Source of the DNA: JADCRZ01 sp039921525
GTDB taxonomy: Bacteria; Bacteroidota; Bacteroidia; Chitinophagales; Chitinophagaceae
Direction of reading: 5' to 3'
Length of the DNA stretch: 15,411 nt
Assembly (NCBI GenBank): GCA_039921525.1
Contig: JBDSBP010000413.1
Span: 1 to 15,411 of the forward strand
Below are positions 7,647 to 15,195 of this stretch, piece by piece (position 1 is the stretch's first letter; each line of letters starts with the position of its first letter). A model generated the notes under the pieces. That model saw only the letters and a list, made by a program, of their open reading frames with translations. It was not told where the DNA came from and did no database searches. Made by a program: the position numbers and the translations under genes.

Positions 7647-8069
7647 ATGGAAACACAGGAAATAGAAGATGTACAGGCGTTAATCAATATATTCTTCCCC
7701 TTTGCGGAAGAACTGATTGTGAAGTTTGGTGAATTCTTTCCATTTGCAGGTGCAACAACCACAGAAGCAGAATTCGTTTCAGTGGGCCTTCATGAAGAGA
7801 ATAAACACCTGGCCCCCAACCAGGTCGTTTCCAACTTAAAAAGCTCATTGAAACAACAGCATGAAAAATATATTGTAACGGCTGTTTTTTATGAGGTAAA
7901 GTCAAAAGATATGGATTCCGGTGAAAGCGAGGACGCTATCGCGGTATTCGTGGAACACAAGAATGGCCTAAGTGCCTACGAATTTTTTTATCCGTATAAA
8001 GTGGAAGCGGAAGATAATTTTATTGTGGGAGACAGCTACGGAAATGCTATTCCTAAAGAAATATTTTAG
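7647..8069 (+). CDS. Conserved-looking hypothetical protein, 140 aa
   Basis: I do not recognise the family with certainty. The protein is acidic, soluble and cytoplasmic by appearance: no signal peptide and no membrane segment. The N-terminal third looks helical (VQALINIFFPFAEELIVKFG), followed by FFPFAG and a short segment rich in T and E. The C-terminal two thirds alternate as a beta-strand-rich fold (KYIVTAVFYEV, EDAIAVFVEHKNG, AYEFFYPYKV). The pattern is reminiscent of small Bacteroidota proteins with a FYPFG-like motif that are annotated only as hypothetical. It begins 53 bases after the DUF1015 stop on the same strand and has no -7 element of its own that I can see, so it may be the third gene of the serC transcript. 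The start at ATG 7647 is the first in frame before the helical region. Confidence 0.75.
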   Translation: METQEIEDVQALINIFFPFAEELIVKFGEFFPFAGATTTEAEFVSVGLHEENKHLAPNQVVSNLKSSLKQQHEKYIVTAVFYEVKSKDMDSGESEDAIAVFVEHKNGLSAYEFFYPYKVEAEDNFIVGDSYGNAIPKEIF

Positions 8070-8183
8070 AATTGTATACTATGCTTCAATGGTTTCAAAA
8101 AGTATCGCCCCTTAATTATTTAGTGCTTCTTATAAAAAAAGCCTAAACCATTTCTAAATCTATTTTATCGTATTGTTTTCTTT

Positions 8184-8191
8184 TATATTTG
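8184..8191 (+). promoter_or_regulatory. Candidate Bacteroidota -7 element for the TPR gene
   Basis: TATATTTG is an exact TAnnTTTG match, 92 bases before the TPR ATG. The -33 TTTG is not seen at the usual 19-base spacing. Transcription starting just downstream would give a leader of about 85 bases that contains the repeats described at 8214-8270. Confidence 0.4.
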
Positions 8192-8213
8192 AAGAAGGAT
8201 AATCAAAATCTTA

Positions 8214-8270
8214 TCCGAAGGCATGCTGTCGTTTCATCTTTAGGTGGGCGACTTCCGAAGGCAGCCTAAA
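8214..8270 (+). repeat. Direct repeat and hairpin in the TPR gene leader
   Basis: TCCGAAGGCA occurs at 8214-8223 and again at 8254-8263, a 40-base period. The second copy lies in the loop of an inverted repeat, TTTAGG (8239-8244) with CCTAAA (8265-8270). Together they make a compact structured stretch just before the TPR start at 8284. It could be a regulatory leader, or a worn pair of intergenic repeats. There is no T-run after the stem, so it is not an obvious terminator. Confidence 0.35.
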
Positions 8271-8283
8271 AACCTTACATTTC

Positions 8284-9288
8284 ATGAAATATTTTTTCTT
8301 AGTCGTATACCTCTTCCTGCATGCACAAACGATGGCACAACAGCAGGATATTAAATCGTTGCAGGAGTCGGCAAAAAACTTTGTAAGGCAGGGCGATTAT
8401 AACAACGCCGTTGTAACATTGAACAAAGCTGTACAGCAGGAGCCGGATAATGCCCTCATTTTAAAAGATCTTTCATTCGCATTATACCTTCAAAAAGATT
8501 ATGCAAAAGCCCTTGAAACTATAAAACCCTTACTGGATAAGAAAGACGCAGACGTGCAGGTTTACCAGGTCGCAGGTTTGATTTATAAAGGAAAGGAAGA
8601 TTTTATTGAAGCAGACAAACTGTATAAAAAAGGCTTGAAAAAATTCCCTGAGAGTGCCCTACTGTATAATGATTATGGTGAATTTTTATGGAATAAAAAA
8701 GATAATAATGCCATCAAACAGTGGGAAAAAGGAATGGAAGTGGATCCGAATTATGCTAATAATTATTATAACGCCGCCAGGTTCACCAGCGATAAAACAT
8801 GGAGCATTATATACGGAGAAATATTCGTTAACATAGAAAGCTATAGCCGGCGAACCATTGAAATAAAAAATCTTCTGCTGGACGGCTATAAAAAATTATT
8901 GACCGATACAGATATTTTGAAGAACCTGAACACCAAAAATGGTTTTACAGTAGCTTATCTTACAACCATCGGCCGCCAATCTCCTGATCTCTCTATTGGC
9001 TTAACCCCTGAATCCCTTACAATGGTACGCACCAGGTTTGTTTTAGACTGGGATGACAAATACGCCTCGAAATTTCCATTCCGTTTGTTTGAATACCACC
9101 GGCAGCTGCTAAAGGAAGGATTATTTGAAGCATACAACCAATGGTTGTTCGGTCCCATACAAAACCTCACCGCTTTCCAGAACTGGACAAATAAGCATGC
9201 CGAATCGTATACGGAATTTACCAGCTTTCAACGCGAACGCGTTTTTAAATTGCCGGTCGGCCAGAATTATCAAACCAGGAAAGAGTAA
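8284..9288 (+). CDS. Exported tetratricopeptide-repeat protein
   Basis: A 334-residue protein with a signal peptide (residues 1-18, cleavage after TMA and before QQQD), hence periplasmic or outer-membrane associated. Residues about 23-158 contain four consecutive TPR-type helical pairs. The helix A/B residues are recognisable: A-x-x-F-x-x-G-D-Y-x-x-A at 30-42, ALYLQKDYAKAL at 66-77, AGLIYKGKEDFIEA at 97-110, and YGEFLWNKKDNNAI at 131-144, with prolines closing the units (EPDNA, FPESA, DPNYA). Residues 160-334 lack clear repeats but look mostly helical and probably form a domain of their own. TPR arrays mediate protein-protein contacts; the partner cannot be inferred. It appears to be transcribed alone, with a leader of its own upstream and another -7 element after it. 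Confidence 0.85.
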   Translation: MKYFFLVVYLFLHAQTMAQQQDIKSLQESAKNFVRQGDYNNAVVTLNKAVQQEPDNALILKDLSFALYLQKDYAKALETIKPLLDKKDADVQVYQVAGLIYKGKEDFIEADKLYKKGLKKFPESALLYNDYGEFLWNKKDNNAIKQWEKGMEVDPNYANNYYNAARFTSDKTWSIIYGEIFVNIESYSRRTIEIKNLLLDGYKKLLTDTDILKNLNTKNGFTVAYLTTIGRQSPDLSIGLTPESLTMVRTRFVLDWDDKYASKFPFRLFEYHRQLLKEGLFEAYNQWLFGPIQNLTAFQNWTNKHAESYTEFTSFQRERVFKLPVGQNYQTRKE

Positions 9289-9293
9289 GAAAT

Positions 9294-9324
9294 TATGGTT
9301 TAAGATAAGCTTTAGCTATGTTTG
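9294..9324 (+). promoter_or_regulatory. Candidate promoter for the acyl-CoA synthetase gene
   Basis: TATGTTTG at 9317-9324 matches the TAnnTTTG -7 consensus. Exactly 19 bases upstream lies TATG (9294-9297), three of four bases of the -33 TTTG. This is the best promoter match in the window. It leaves about 90 bases of leader before the ATG at 9423, with a small hairpin (GCAGG 9359-9363 / CCTGC 9375-9379) of unknown role. Confidence 0.45.
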
Positions 9325-9422
9325 TATACAAATTTCGTAGTAATTTATCGAGACAAAAGCAGGTCTTCCATTGGCCTGCGAGATAATAATTATAGCATAG
9401 GGTAATTTTAAACGATTGAATT

Positions 9423-11213
9423 ATGAAAGAGCCGAGAAGATTGTTTGACTGTATTCAGTACCACCTGGAGAGAACGCCCCTGGATGATATGATGGCGGCT
9501 AAAGAAAACGGGCAATGGAAAAAATATAGTACGCAGGAAGTAGGTGATTTGGTAAACAGGTTAAGTACCGGATTAATGAATTTAGGTTTTGGTTGTGGCG
9601 ATATGAGCGAAGAAGGAAGGGATAAAATAGCCGTCATATCTAAAAACCGGCCCGAATGGATGATACTCGATTTAGCTGTTCAACAAATAGGCGCCGTACT
9701 TACCCCTGTATATCCCACCATTGGTATTAATGAACTGGAGTTTGTATTGAACGATGCCAGTGTAAAACTGGTAATTGTAAATGACGAGGATCTTTATCTG
9801 AAGGTTTTAAGCATTAAGGATAAAACCCCTTCCCTGCAGGAGGTATATACATTTGAACAAGTTCCCAATGCAAAGAATTGGAAAGAACTGCTGAAAGATT
9901 ATTCACCAGAATCATTAAATGAAATAAAAGTAATTTCAGACAGGATTCAATATACGGATCTGGCAACAATCATCTATACTTCCGGTACTACGGGCACGCC
10001 AAAAGGTGTGATGCTCAGTCACCGCAACATTTTAAGCAATGTAATGGATTCCATTCCATGCTTTCCACCCGGCGATAATTTAAAAGCATTAAGTTTTCTT
10101 CCCCTGAATCATATTTTTGAACGCATGGTTACTTACCTGTATTTCATTAAGGGTACATCCGTTTATTATGCGGAGGGGTTGGAAACTATTGGCGATAACC
10201 TGAGAGAAGTAAAACCTAATCTTTTTACAACAGTGCCCAGGTTATTGGAAAAAGTATATGACCGTATCATGTCGAAAGGAATGGAACTATCTGGTATTAA
10301 AAGAAAACTTTTCTTTTGGGCACATGACCTGGCCACCCGGTTCGAAATAAACAAAAAACAGGGGATCAGCTATAATCTTCAGCTTGCTCTCGCCAATAAA
10401 CTAATATTCAGTAAATGGCGCGAAGGGTTGGGCAATGAGTTAAAATGCATCGTATCAGGTGGAGCAGCCTGCCAGGTTAGGCTAATACGGATTTTTACTG
10501 CCGCGAAAATCCCTATTATGGAAGGTTATGGCTTAACGGAAACCTCACCTGTAATTAGTGTTAATCGCTTTGACGAAAAAGGCAGGATGTTTGGTTCAGT
10601 AGGACCCCTGATTAAAAATGTTGAAGTGAAAATAGCGGAGGATGGGGAGATACTTTGTAAGGGGCCAAATGTAATGATGGGTTATTATAAACGTCCTGAA
10701 TTAACAGCAGAAAATATAATAGATGGTTGGTACTACACAGGTGATATAGGCATGATGGTGGAGAATGAGTTTTTGAAGATCACCGACCGTAAAAAAGAAT
10801 TATTTAAAACAAGCGGTGGTAAATATGTGGCTCCCCTTCCGATAGAAAACAGGTTAAAAGAATCTGTTTACGTGGAACAGGTAATGGTAGTAGGCGCCGA
10901 AAAAAAATATGTAGGAGCCCTGATCGTGCCTTCTTTTTCTAATTTGAAGGAATGGCTGCGACAGGAGAAAATTCAGTTTACTTCTAACGAAGATATTATA
11001 CGACAACCAAAAGTATTGGCCTTCTACAAAGAGCTGGTGGAGAGCTTTAATAAATTTTTTAATCACGTAGAACAAATCAAGCGGTTTGAATTATTACCTG
11101 ATGAATGGAGCGTAGAAAGTGGAGAGATGACACCCAAACTAAGTCTTAAGCGAAAAGTGGTGATGGAAAAGTACCGGGATTCACTCGATAGAATTTATGA
11201 CCATTCTAAATAG
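9423..11213 (+). CDS. Long-chain fatty acid--CoA ligase (AMP-forming)
   Basis: A 596-residue acyl-adenylate-forming enzyme of the FadD15/long-chain acyl-CoA synthetase group. It activates fatty acids to acyl-CoA with ATP, for degradation or lipid synthesis. The P-loop-like A3 motif YTSGTTGTPKG is at 185-195, followed by VMLSHRN. FLPLNHIFER (225-234) is the typical long-chain-type block. EGYGLTET is at 367-374, YYTGD at 437-441, and the hinge region KITDRKKELFKTSGGKYVAP at 452-471. The C-terminal end has GEMTPKLSLKRKVV (567-580), where related enzymes usually read TPTLKxKR. By this alignment the A10 catalytic lysine position holds Ser574, with Lys572 and Lys576 close by. There is no signal peptide, so it acts in the cytoplasm or at the inner membrane face. 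It appears to be a single-gene unit with its own promoter, ending convergently with the kinase gene. Confidence 0.93.
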   Translation: MKEPRRLFDCIQYHLERTPLDDMMAAKENGQWKKYSTQEVGDLVNRLSTGLMNLGFGCGDMSEEGRDKIAVISKNRPEWMILDLAVQQIGAVLTPVYPTIGINELEFVLNDASVKLVIVNDEDLYLKVLSIKDKTPSLQEVYTFEQVPNAKNWKELLKDYSPESLNEIKVISDRIQYTDLATIIYTSGTTGTPKGVMLSHRNILSNVMDSIPCFPPGDNLKALSFLPLNHIFERMVTYLYFIKGTSVYYAEGLETIGDNLREVKPNLFTTVPRLLEKVYDRIMSKGMELSGIKRKLFFWAHDLATRFEINKKQGISYNLQLALANKLIFSKWREGLGNELKCIVSGGAACQVRLIRIFTAAKIPIMEGYGLTETSPVISVNRFDEKGRMFGSVGPLIKNVEVKIAEDGEILCKGPNVMMGYYKRPELTAENIIDGWYYTGDIGMMVENEFLKITDRKKELFKTSGGKYVAPLPIENRLKESVYVEQVMVVGAEKKYVGALIVPSFSNLKEWLRQEKIQFTSNEDIIRQPKVLAFYKELVESFNKFFNHVEQIKRFELLPDEWSVESGEMTPKLSLKRKVVMEKYRDSLDRIYDHSK

Positions 11214-11306
11214 GTTATGGCTAAAGTGTGCGTGCTTAAGGGGTGTTCCCTATCGTAGAACAGAACTTCGCATACTGATAACTGGTAGCTAACGGCCGGC
11301 AGTTCG

Positions 11307-12572
11307 TTACTCATCAACGTTCCCTTTTCCATCTTTTCTAAAATATAAAGTAAATTTTGTTCCCTTCCCTATTTTGCTTTTTACTGAGATAGTACCTTTT
11401 AATTGATCCATTAGAAATTTTACGATATTTAAACCCAGGCCAGTCGATAGTTCGCCGTCCGTAGGTTGGGAAGATATGTTGGAGAATTTGCCATAGAGCA
11501 AAGGAATTTCATGTTCATGAATACCAACACCTTCATCTTCTATTTCCACAATTGTTTTTATTCCCCTGGAGTAAATCTTTATAAAAACACTTTTTCCACG
11601 ATGAGTATATTTGATAGCATTGGATATCAGGTTTTCCATAATCTGGATATAACACTCACCATCCATCAAAATAATATTCTTTTCACCACTTGTAAATAAA
11701 ACGGCGATTTTTTTTCGTTGCGCAATATCGTCATATCTTAGAATAATACTCTTGGTAAGTTTTACCAGGTCTACCTGGGTTAGTATTGGATTTATAGATC
11801 CCTTTTCGATCCGGTTTACGTTAAGGTAGTTTTTTACAAGCTCGTTCATTTGAAGCGACGCCTCGTATAATGTGTGATAAGTCTCCATCTTTTTTTCGGG
11901 AGAATTTATCAGGTCACCATCTAATAAGATTTTGCTCAAAAGCATGATAACGGCCAGGGGGCTTTGCAAATCGTGGTAGGCAATGCCAATAAACCTGTCT
12001 TTTGTATCATTTAGCTGCAACATTTCTTCATTAGCCTTTTGCAGCGCCAGCAGTTTATTCTTCAGTTCCTTCCGGGCACGTAATATAATCTGGTCTAAAA
12101 CCTTCTGGCCGGTCATATCGAATACAGTGGACCTGTTTGAGCAAAAGTTGCCCGTGGTATCAAAAACATCCACGGAATCTACAATTACGGGCATCGCAGA
12201 TTTATCTTTCCTGATAAAATGAAACTTGTTTTTAATTTTTGCGGGACTTTTAAATATCAATGAATTCTTACGGAAATTAACAACATCGTGAGGAGTTAAT
12301 ATATCAGTTATCTTTTTTTTGCCAATTAATTCTTCTCTTGTATATCCCAGCCATTTTAACAGGGTATCATTGATCCTTATAAAAACATCATTTTCATTCA
12401 CTGAATAGTAACCACCGGGAGAGTCGTTGTAAATGGAATAAAGTTCATTCAGTTCAAGCTGCATCTGATATTTTTCATCATCTATCAAAGCTGTTTTTTT
12501 GAGCAGGTTAAAGTATTTGAATTTAGAGTCCCCGGTAACATTCATCACTTTATCCTGCTCTGCTTTTTTCAT
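11307..12572 (-). CDS. Soluble PAS-domain sensor histidine kinase
   Basis: A 421-residue two-component kinase. No transmembrane segment or signal peptide is visible, so it is probably cytoplasmic. Residues 45-160 form a PAS domain (SIYNDSPGGYYSVNENDVFI at the start, LLKWLGYTREELIGKK at 71-86, then a PAC-like part). A coiled-coil linker occupies about 160-192. The HisKA dimerisation/phosphoacceptor domain has H200 in YHDLQSPLAVI. The ATPase domain has the N box ENLISNAIKYT with N314 and N318, the G1 box DEGVGI (346-351), and the G2 box STGLGLNIV at 376-384, then the end of the domain at KGTKFTLYF. No response regulator gene lies next to it, so it is an orphan whose partner and signal are unknown. 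It is convergent with the acyl-CoA synthetase gene, with 93 bases between the stops and no clear terminator there. Confidence 0.92.
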   Translation of the reverse strand: MKKAEQDKVMNVTGDSKFKYFNLLKKTALIDDEKYQMQLELNELYSIYNDSPGGYYSVNENDVFIRINDTLLKWLGYTREELIGKKKITDILTPHDVVNFRKNSLIFKSPAKIKNKFHFIRKDKSAMPVIVDSVDVFDTTGNFCSNRSTVFDMTGQKVLDQIILRARKELKNKLLALQKANEEMLQLNDTKDRFIGIAYHDLQSPLAVIMLLSKILLDGDLINSPEKKMETYHTLYEASLQMNELVKNYLNVNRIEKGSINPILTQVDLVKLTKSIILRYDDIAQRKKIAVLFTSGEKNIILMDGECYIQIMENLISNAIKYTHRGKSVFIKIYSRGIKTIVEIEDEGVGIHEHEIPLLYGKFSNISSQPTDGELSTGLGLNIVKFLMDQLKGTISVKSKIGKGTKFTLYFRKDGKGNVDE

Positions 12573-13093
12573 GATGTTAGCTCCTGTTTCGATGAAAAAA
12601 TCAAGTTCAGTGTTAAGATATCATAATATTTTGAAGAAATATCCTTTTAAAAGATTATCTATTTTAAATAAAGGTAATTATATGATTCTTACCTTATAAA
12701 ATATACTATTTTTTTGAAATGGCTGATAGATTGCATAAAATTATTATAACTTACCAGGTCGTTCTCAAAATAATATAATGGCTACAAATGGGCGATCCGG
12801 CTAATGATTCGCTTTAATATGAGAAACGGGGTTTATAAATTTTTATTTGTGCACGAGAATAAATTATTTATGTTCCGAAATTACACGCATACATTGAAAT
12901 ATATGCTCCGATAACGGATGAGTAACATAAGACGATTGCAAGTCACCACTGGCGATGCTTTAACGCATGGAAAACACGATGTTATGCTATGCCTTGTTCA
13001 ATTTGGAAAAGTTGAGCAGGCTTTTATTTAACGGGATTGGTAACCTGTGAAATATTGTTTAATTTCCTTATTTTACTACCACTAATAACTGTT
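12573..13093. other. Divergent intergenic region between kinase and hydrolase genes
   Basis: These 521 AT-rich bases contain no gene I can support. A 37-codon frame (ATG 12918 to TAA 13031, plus) and a TTG-started N-terminal extension of the hydrolase frame from 13037 are present but have no supporting features. No exact TAnnTTTG element with a -33 box is seen for either neighbour, although promoters for both must lie here or nearby. Confidence 0.55.
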
Positions 13094-14938
13094 ATGAAAA
13101 AAAATGTATTTTTATCACTCCTCGTTTTTTTTATTGTTGTTATAGGATATTCTCAAAACGATAACATCACCAGTTATAGAAAGACCAGCGCCCTTATACC
13201 GATGCGCGATGGTGTAAAACTTTTCACCGTTATTTTAACACCTGTTAACGCTGCTGGCCAGGTCCCTATATTAATTGAGCGAACACCCTATGGGGCCGAT
13301 ATTCCTATTCAAGATGATTCCATTGTAGATGTTCATCCTGGAATGCCATTTGAAAACATGGCAAGAGAAGGATATGTTTTTGTTTTCCAGGATATCCGGG
13401 GTAAGTACAAAAGTGAAGGAACTATGCAAATTCACCAGCCGCTTGTACATACCACGCAGAAAGGCACCGTTGATGAAAGCACCGATACTTATGACGCTAT
13501 TGACTGGTTAGTTAAAAATATTCCCAATAATAATGGGAAAGCGGGTATAGTGGGTATTTCCTATCCCGGCTGGTTGGCATTGGTGGGTGCCGTTGATCCA
13601 CATCCGGCTTTAAAAGCATCTTCCGAACAGGCATGCATGGGCGACCTTTTCCTCGGGGATGATTTTCATCACAATGGGGCTTTTCGGTTGAGTTATGGCG
13701 TGGAATATACATACGAGGTTGAATTTGATAAAACAACAGACAGTGATTTTCCCTTTCCTCAGTTCGATTTGTTTGACTGGTATCTTAAACTCGGGTCACT
13801 GAAACATGTAAACGAAAAATACTTTCATAACAAGATTCCCAGCTGGAATACTTTTATACAGCATCCCAACTATGATGACTACTGGCAAAAAAATTCGCCA
13901 CTTAACTATGTACGGTATCCGCAAATACCTCAATTACATGTCGGGGGTTACTTTGACCAGGAAGATATTAATGGCCCGCAGCTGATGTACAACCACCTGG
14001 AAAAGAAAGATAGTTTTAACCGGAATTATATTGTGCTGGGTCCTTGGAACCATGGACAATGGGCGCGCGGCAAGGCTGACAGCCTGGGCAAAATTTCTTT
14101 CGAAAGCAATACGGGGGAAACATTCCGCGAACTGGAAAAGAAATGGTTCGACTATTGGCTTAAGGGTATTGGCGACGGTAAATTCGATGAAGCTACCTGT
14201 TTTCAAACAGGTAGCAATAAATGGAAATCATACGACTCATGGCCACCCAAAGAAGCAACAATAAAAAATTTATATGCGGCTGCAAACAACAAAGCTTCAT
14301 TCACTAAGCCAATTGCTTCAAAGAATGAGGTAAGTTATGTCAGCGATCCACTAAAGCCGGTACCGTACCGAACGTTACCTATTGAAGCAACTTATGGACC
14401 GGGTAGTCGTTGGAGGCAGTGGCAAGTGGAAGATCAGCGCTTCGTTTATACGAGACCGGATGTAATAAGTTTTATGATGGATACTTTAACCGAAGACCTG
14501 AATGTAACAGGTCTAATTAAGGCGCACTTATTTGCCGCTACTTCAGGTACTGACGCTGACTGGATCGTGAAACTAATAGATGTGTATCCTGATCTGGACC
14601 AGAAGAATTACCAGATGAGCGGATACCAGCTACCAATTGCCATGGAAGTATTTCGTGGCCGATACCGCAGAAGTTTTGAAAAGCCGACCCCCTTGCTGCC
14701 AGGTAAACCGGAAGAATTTATCATAGACCTTCACCAGGTTAATCATTGTTTTAAAAAAGGCCACCGATTAATGATACAGGTTCAAAGCAGCTGGTTTCCC
14801 TTAATTGACCGTAACCCGCAGAAATTTGTACCTAACATTTTTGAAGCGTCTGAAAGCGACTTCATTAAAGCTACACATACCATTTACTTCACCGCTGAAT
14901 ACCCCACATTCGTTGAATTACCTGTGATGAGAGAATAG
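13094..14938 (+). CDS. Exported CocE/NonD-type serine hydrolase, alpha-amino acid ester hydrolase-like
   Basis: A 614-residue exported alpha/beta hydrolase. The ATG at 13094 gives a classic signal peptide (MKKNVFLSLLVFFIVVIGYS, probable cleavage before Q21); an open frame continues upstream to a TTG at 13037 but would spoil this, so the ATG is chosen. The catalytic triad is S156 in GISYPGW, D288 in GGYFDQED, and H320 in GPWNHGQW. Relative to alpha-amino acid ester hydrolases (S174, D307, H340), the carboxylate cluster that binds the substrate ammonium also seems present: D190 (34 after the Ser, as D208) and E290/D291 (as E309/D310). The HNGAFR stretch at 193-198 fits too. The C-terminal half (about 400-610) is the X-Pro dipeptidyl-peptidase-type jelly-roll domain. 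The likely reaction is hydrolysis or transfer of alpha-amino acyl esters, or of beta-lactams with an alpha-amino side chain; peptides are an alternative. Confidence 0.87.
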   Translation: MKKNVFLSLLVFFIVVIGYSQNDNITSYRKTSALIPMRDGVKLFTVILTPVNAAGQVPILIERTPYGADIPIQDDSIVDVHPGMPFENMAREGYVFVFQDIRGKYKSEGTMQIHQPLVHTTQKGTVDESTDTYDAIDWLVKNIPNNNGKAGIVGISYPGWLALVGAVDPHPALKASSEQACMGDLFLGDDFHHNGAFRLSYGVEYTYEVEFDKTTDSDFPFPQFDLFDWYLKLGSLKHVNEKYFHNKIPSWNTFIQHPNYDDYWQKNSPLNYVRYPQIPQLHVGGYFDQEDINGPQLMYNHLEKKDSFNRNYIVLGPWNHGQWARGKADSLGKISFESNTGETFRELEKKWFDYWLKGIGDGKFDEATCFQTGSNKWKSYDSWPPKEATIKNLYAAANNKASFTKPIASKNEVSYVSDPLKPVPYRTLPIEATYGPGSRWRQWQVEDQRFVYTRPDVISFMMDTLTEDLNVTGLIKAHLFAATSGTDADWIVKLIDVYPDLDQKNYQMSGYQLPIAMEVFRGRYRRSFEKPTPLLPGKPEEFIIDLHQVNHCFKKGHRLMIQVQSSWFPLIDRNPQKFVPNIFEASESDFIKATHTIYFTAEYPTFVELPVMRE

Positions 14939-14958
14939 GTGTGAGGTGTGAGTAATCG

Positions 14959-14972
14959 ATTGGCGGGCCAAT
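14959..14972. repeat. Small hairpin 20 bases after the hydrolase stop
   Basis: ATTGG-CGGG-CCAAT forms a 5-bp stem with a four-base loop directly behind the hydrolase gene. It is not followed by a T-run, so it is at most a weak transcript-end structure. It lies just ahead of the longer inverted repeat at 14993-15035. Confidence 0.25.
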
Positions 14973-14992
14973 ATCACCATTTCAATAACTTA

Positions 14993-15035
14993 TAAAAATT
15001 TGTCATTCATTCATTTTCAAATAGACAAATTTTTA
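14993..15035. terminator. Candidate transcription terminator (12-bp inverted repeat)
   Basis: TAAAAATTTGTC (14993-15004) pairs perfectly with GACAAATTTTTA (15024-15035) around a 19-base loop. The right arm ends in five T and the left arm begins in A-rich sequence, so it could act on transcripts of either direction. It begins 55 bases after the hydrolase stop. The stem is AT-rich, which makes it weaker than a classical rho-independent terminator. Confidence 0.4.
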
Positions 15036-15070
15036 GTTACATAAAAGATGCGGAAGATACGGTTTTAAAT

Positions 15071-15177
15071 AACCCGGCATTTATGCGGGGTTTCGAAGAA
15101 TACTTTTTGGGCTTTAGCCCAAGAGCTGATTGCGGTATGAAACTTTAATATTGGCGAAAAACGTGGGCTAAATCCCA
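15071..15177. repeat. Cluster of short REP-like palindromes
   Basis: Three small hairpins follow one another in non-coding DNA: AACCCGGCAT/ATGCGGGGTT (15071-15080 and 15083-15092, one mismatch), TTGGGCT/AGCCCAA (15107-15113 and 15116-15122, perfect, two-base loop), and TGGG/CCCA around CTAAAT (15164-15177). The third echoes the second. From memory, intergenic repeats with GGGCTTTAGCCC and CCGGCATT cores are common in Bacteroidota genomes; this resemblance is an inference. Confidence 0.5.
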
Positions 15178-15195
15178 TCGAAAGTCTGCCTGTAT

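Noticed and set aside
4224..8069. A phosphate-scavenging or defence operon running from DUF502 through the 140-aa gene
   Set aside because: A separate -7 element precedes serC and the functions are unrelated (membrane DUF502, exported phosphoesterase, serine biosynthesis); there are no nuclease-effector, toxin or phage-defence modules.
11214..11306. Shared terminator between the convergent acyl-CoA synthetase and kinase genes
   Set aside because: I looked for a stem with a T-run and found only 3-4 bp pairings, so none is called.
12918..13031. 37-codon plus-strand frame in the gap before the hydrolase
   Set aside because: Short, no recognisable feature, no promoter or ribosome-binding support; likely chance.
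13037..13093. N-terminal extension of the hydrolase from a TTG start
   Set aside because: The extension puts 19 residues in front of a normal Lys-Lys signal peptide that begins at ATG 13094, so the downstream ATG is the better start.
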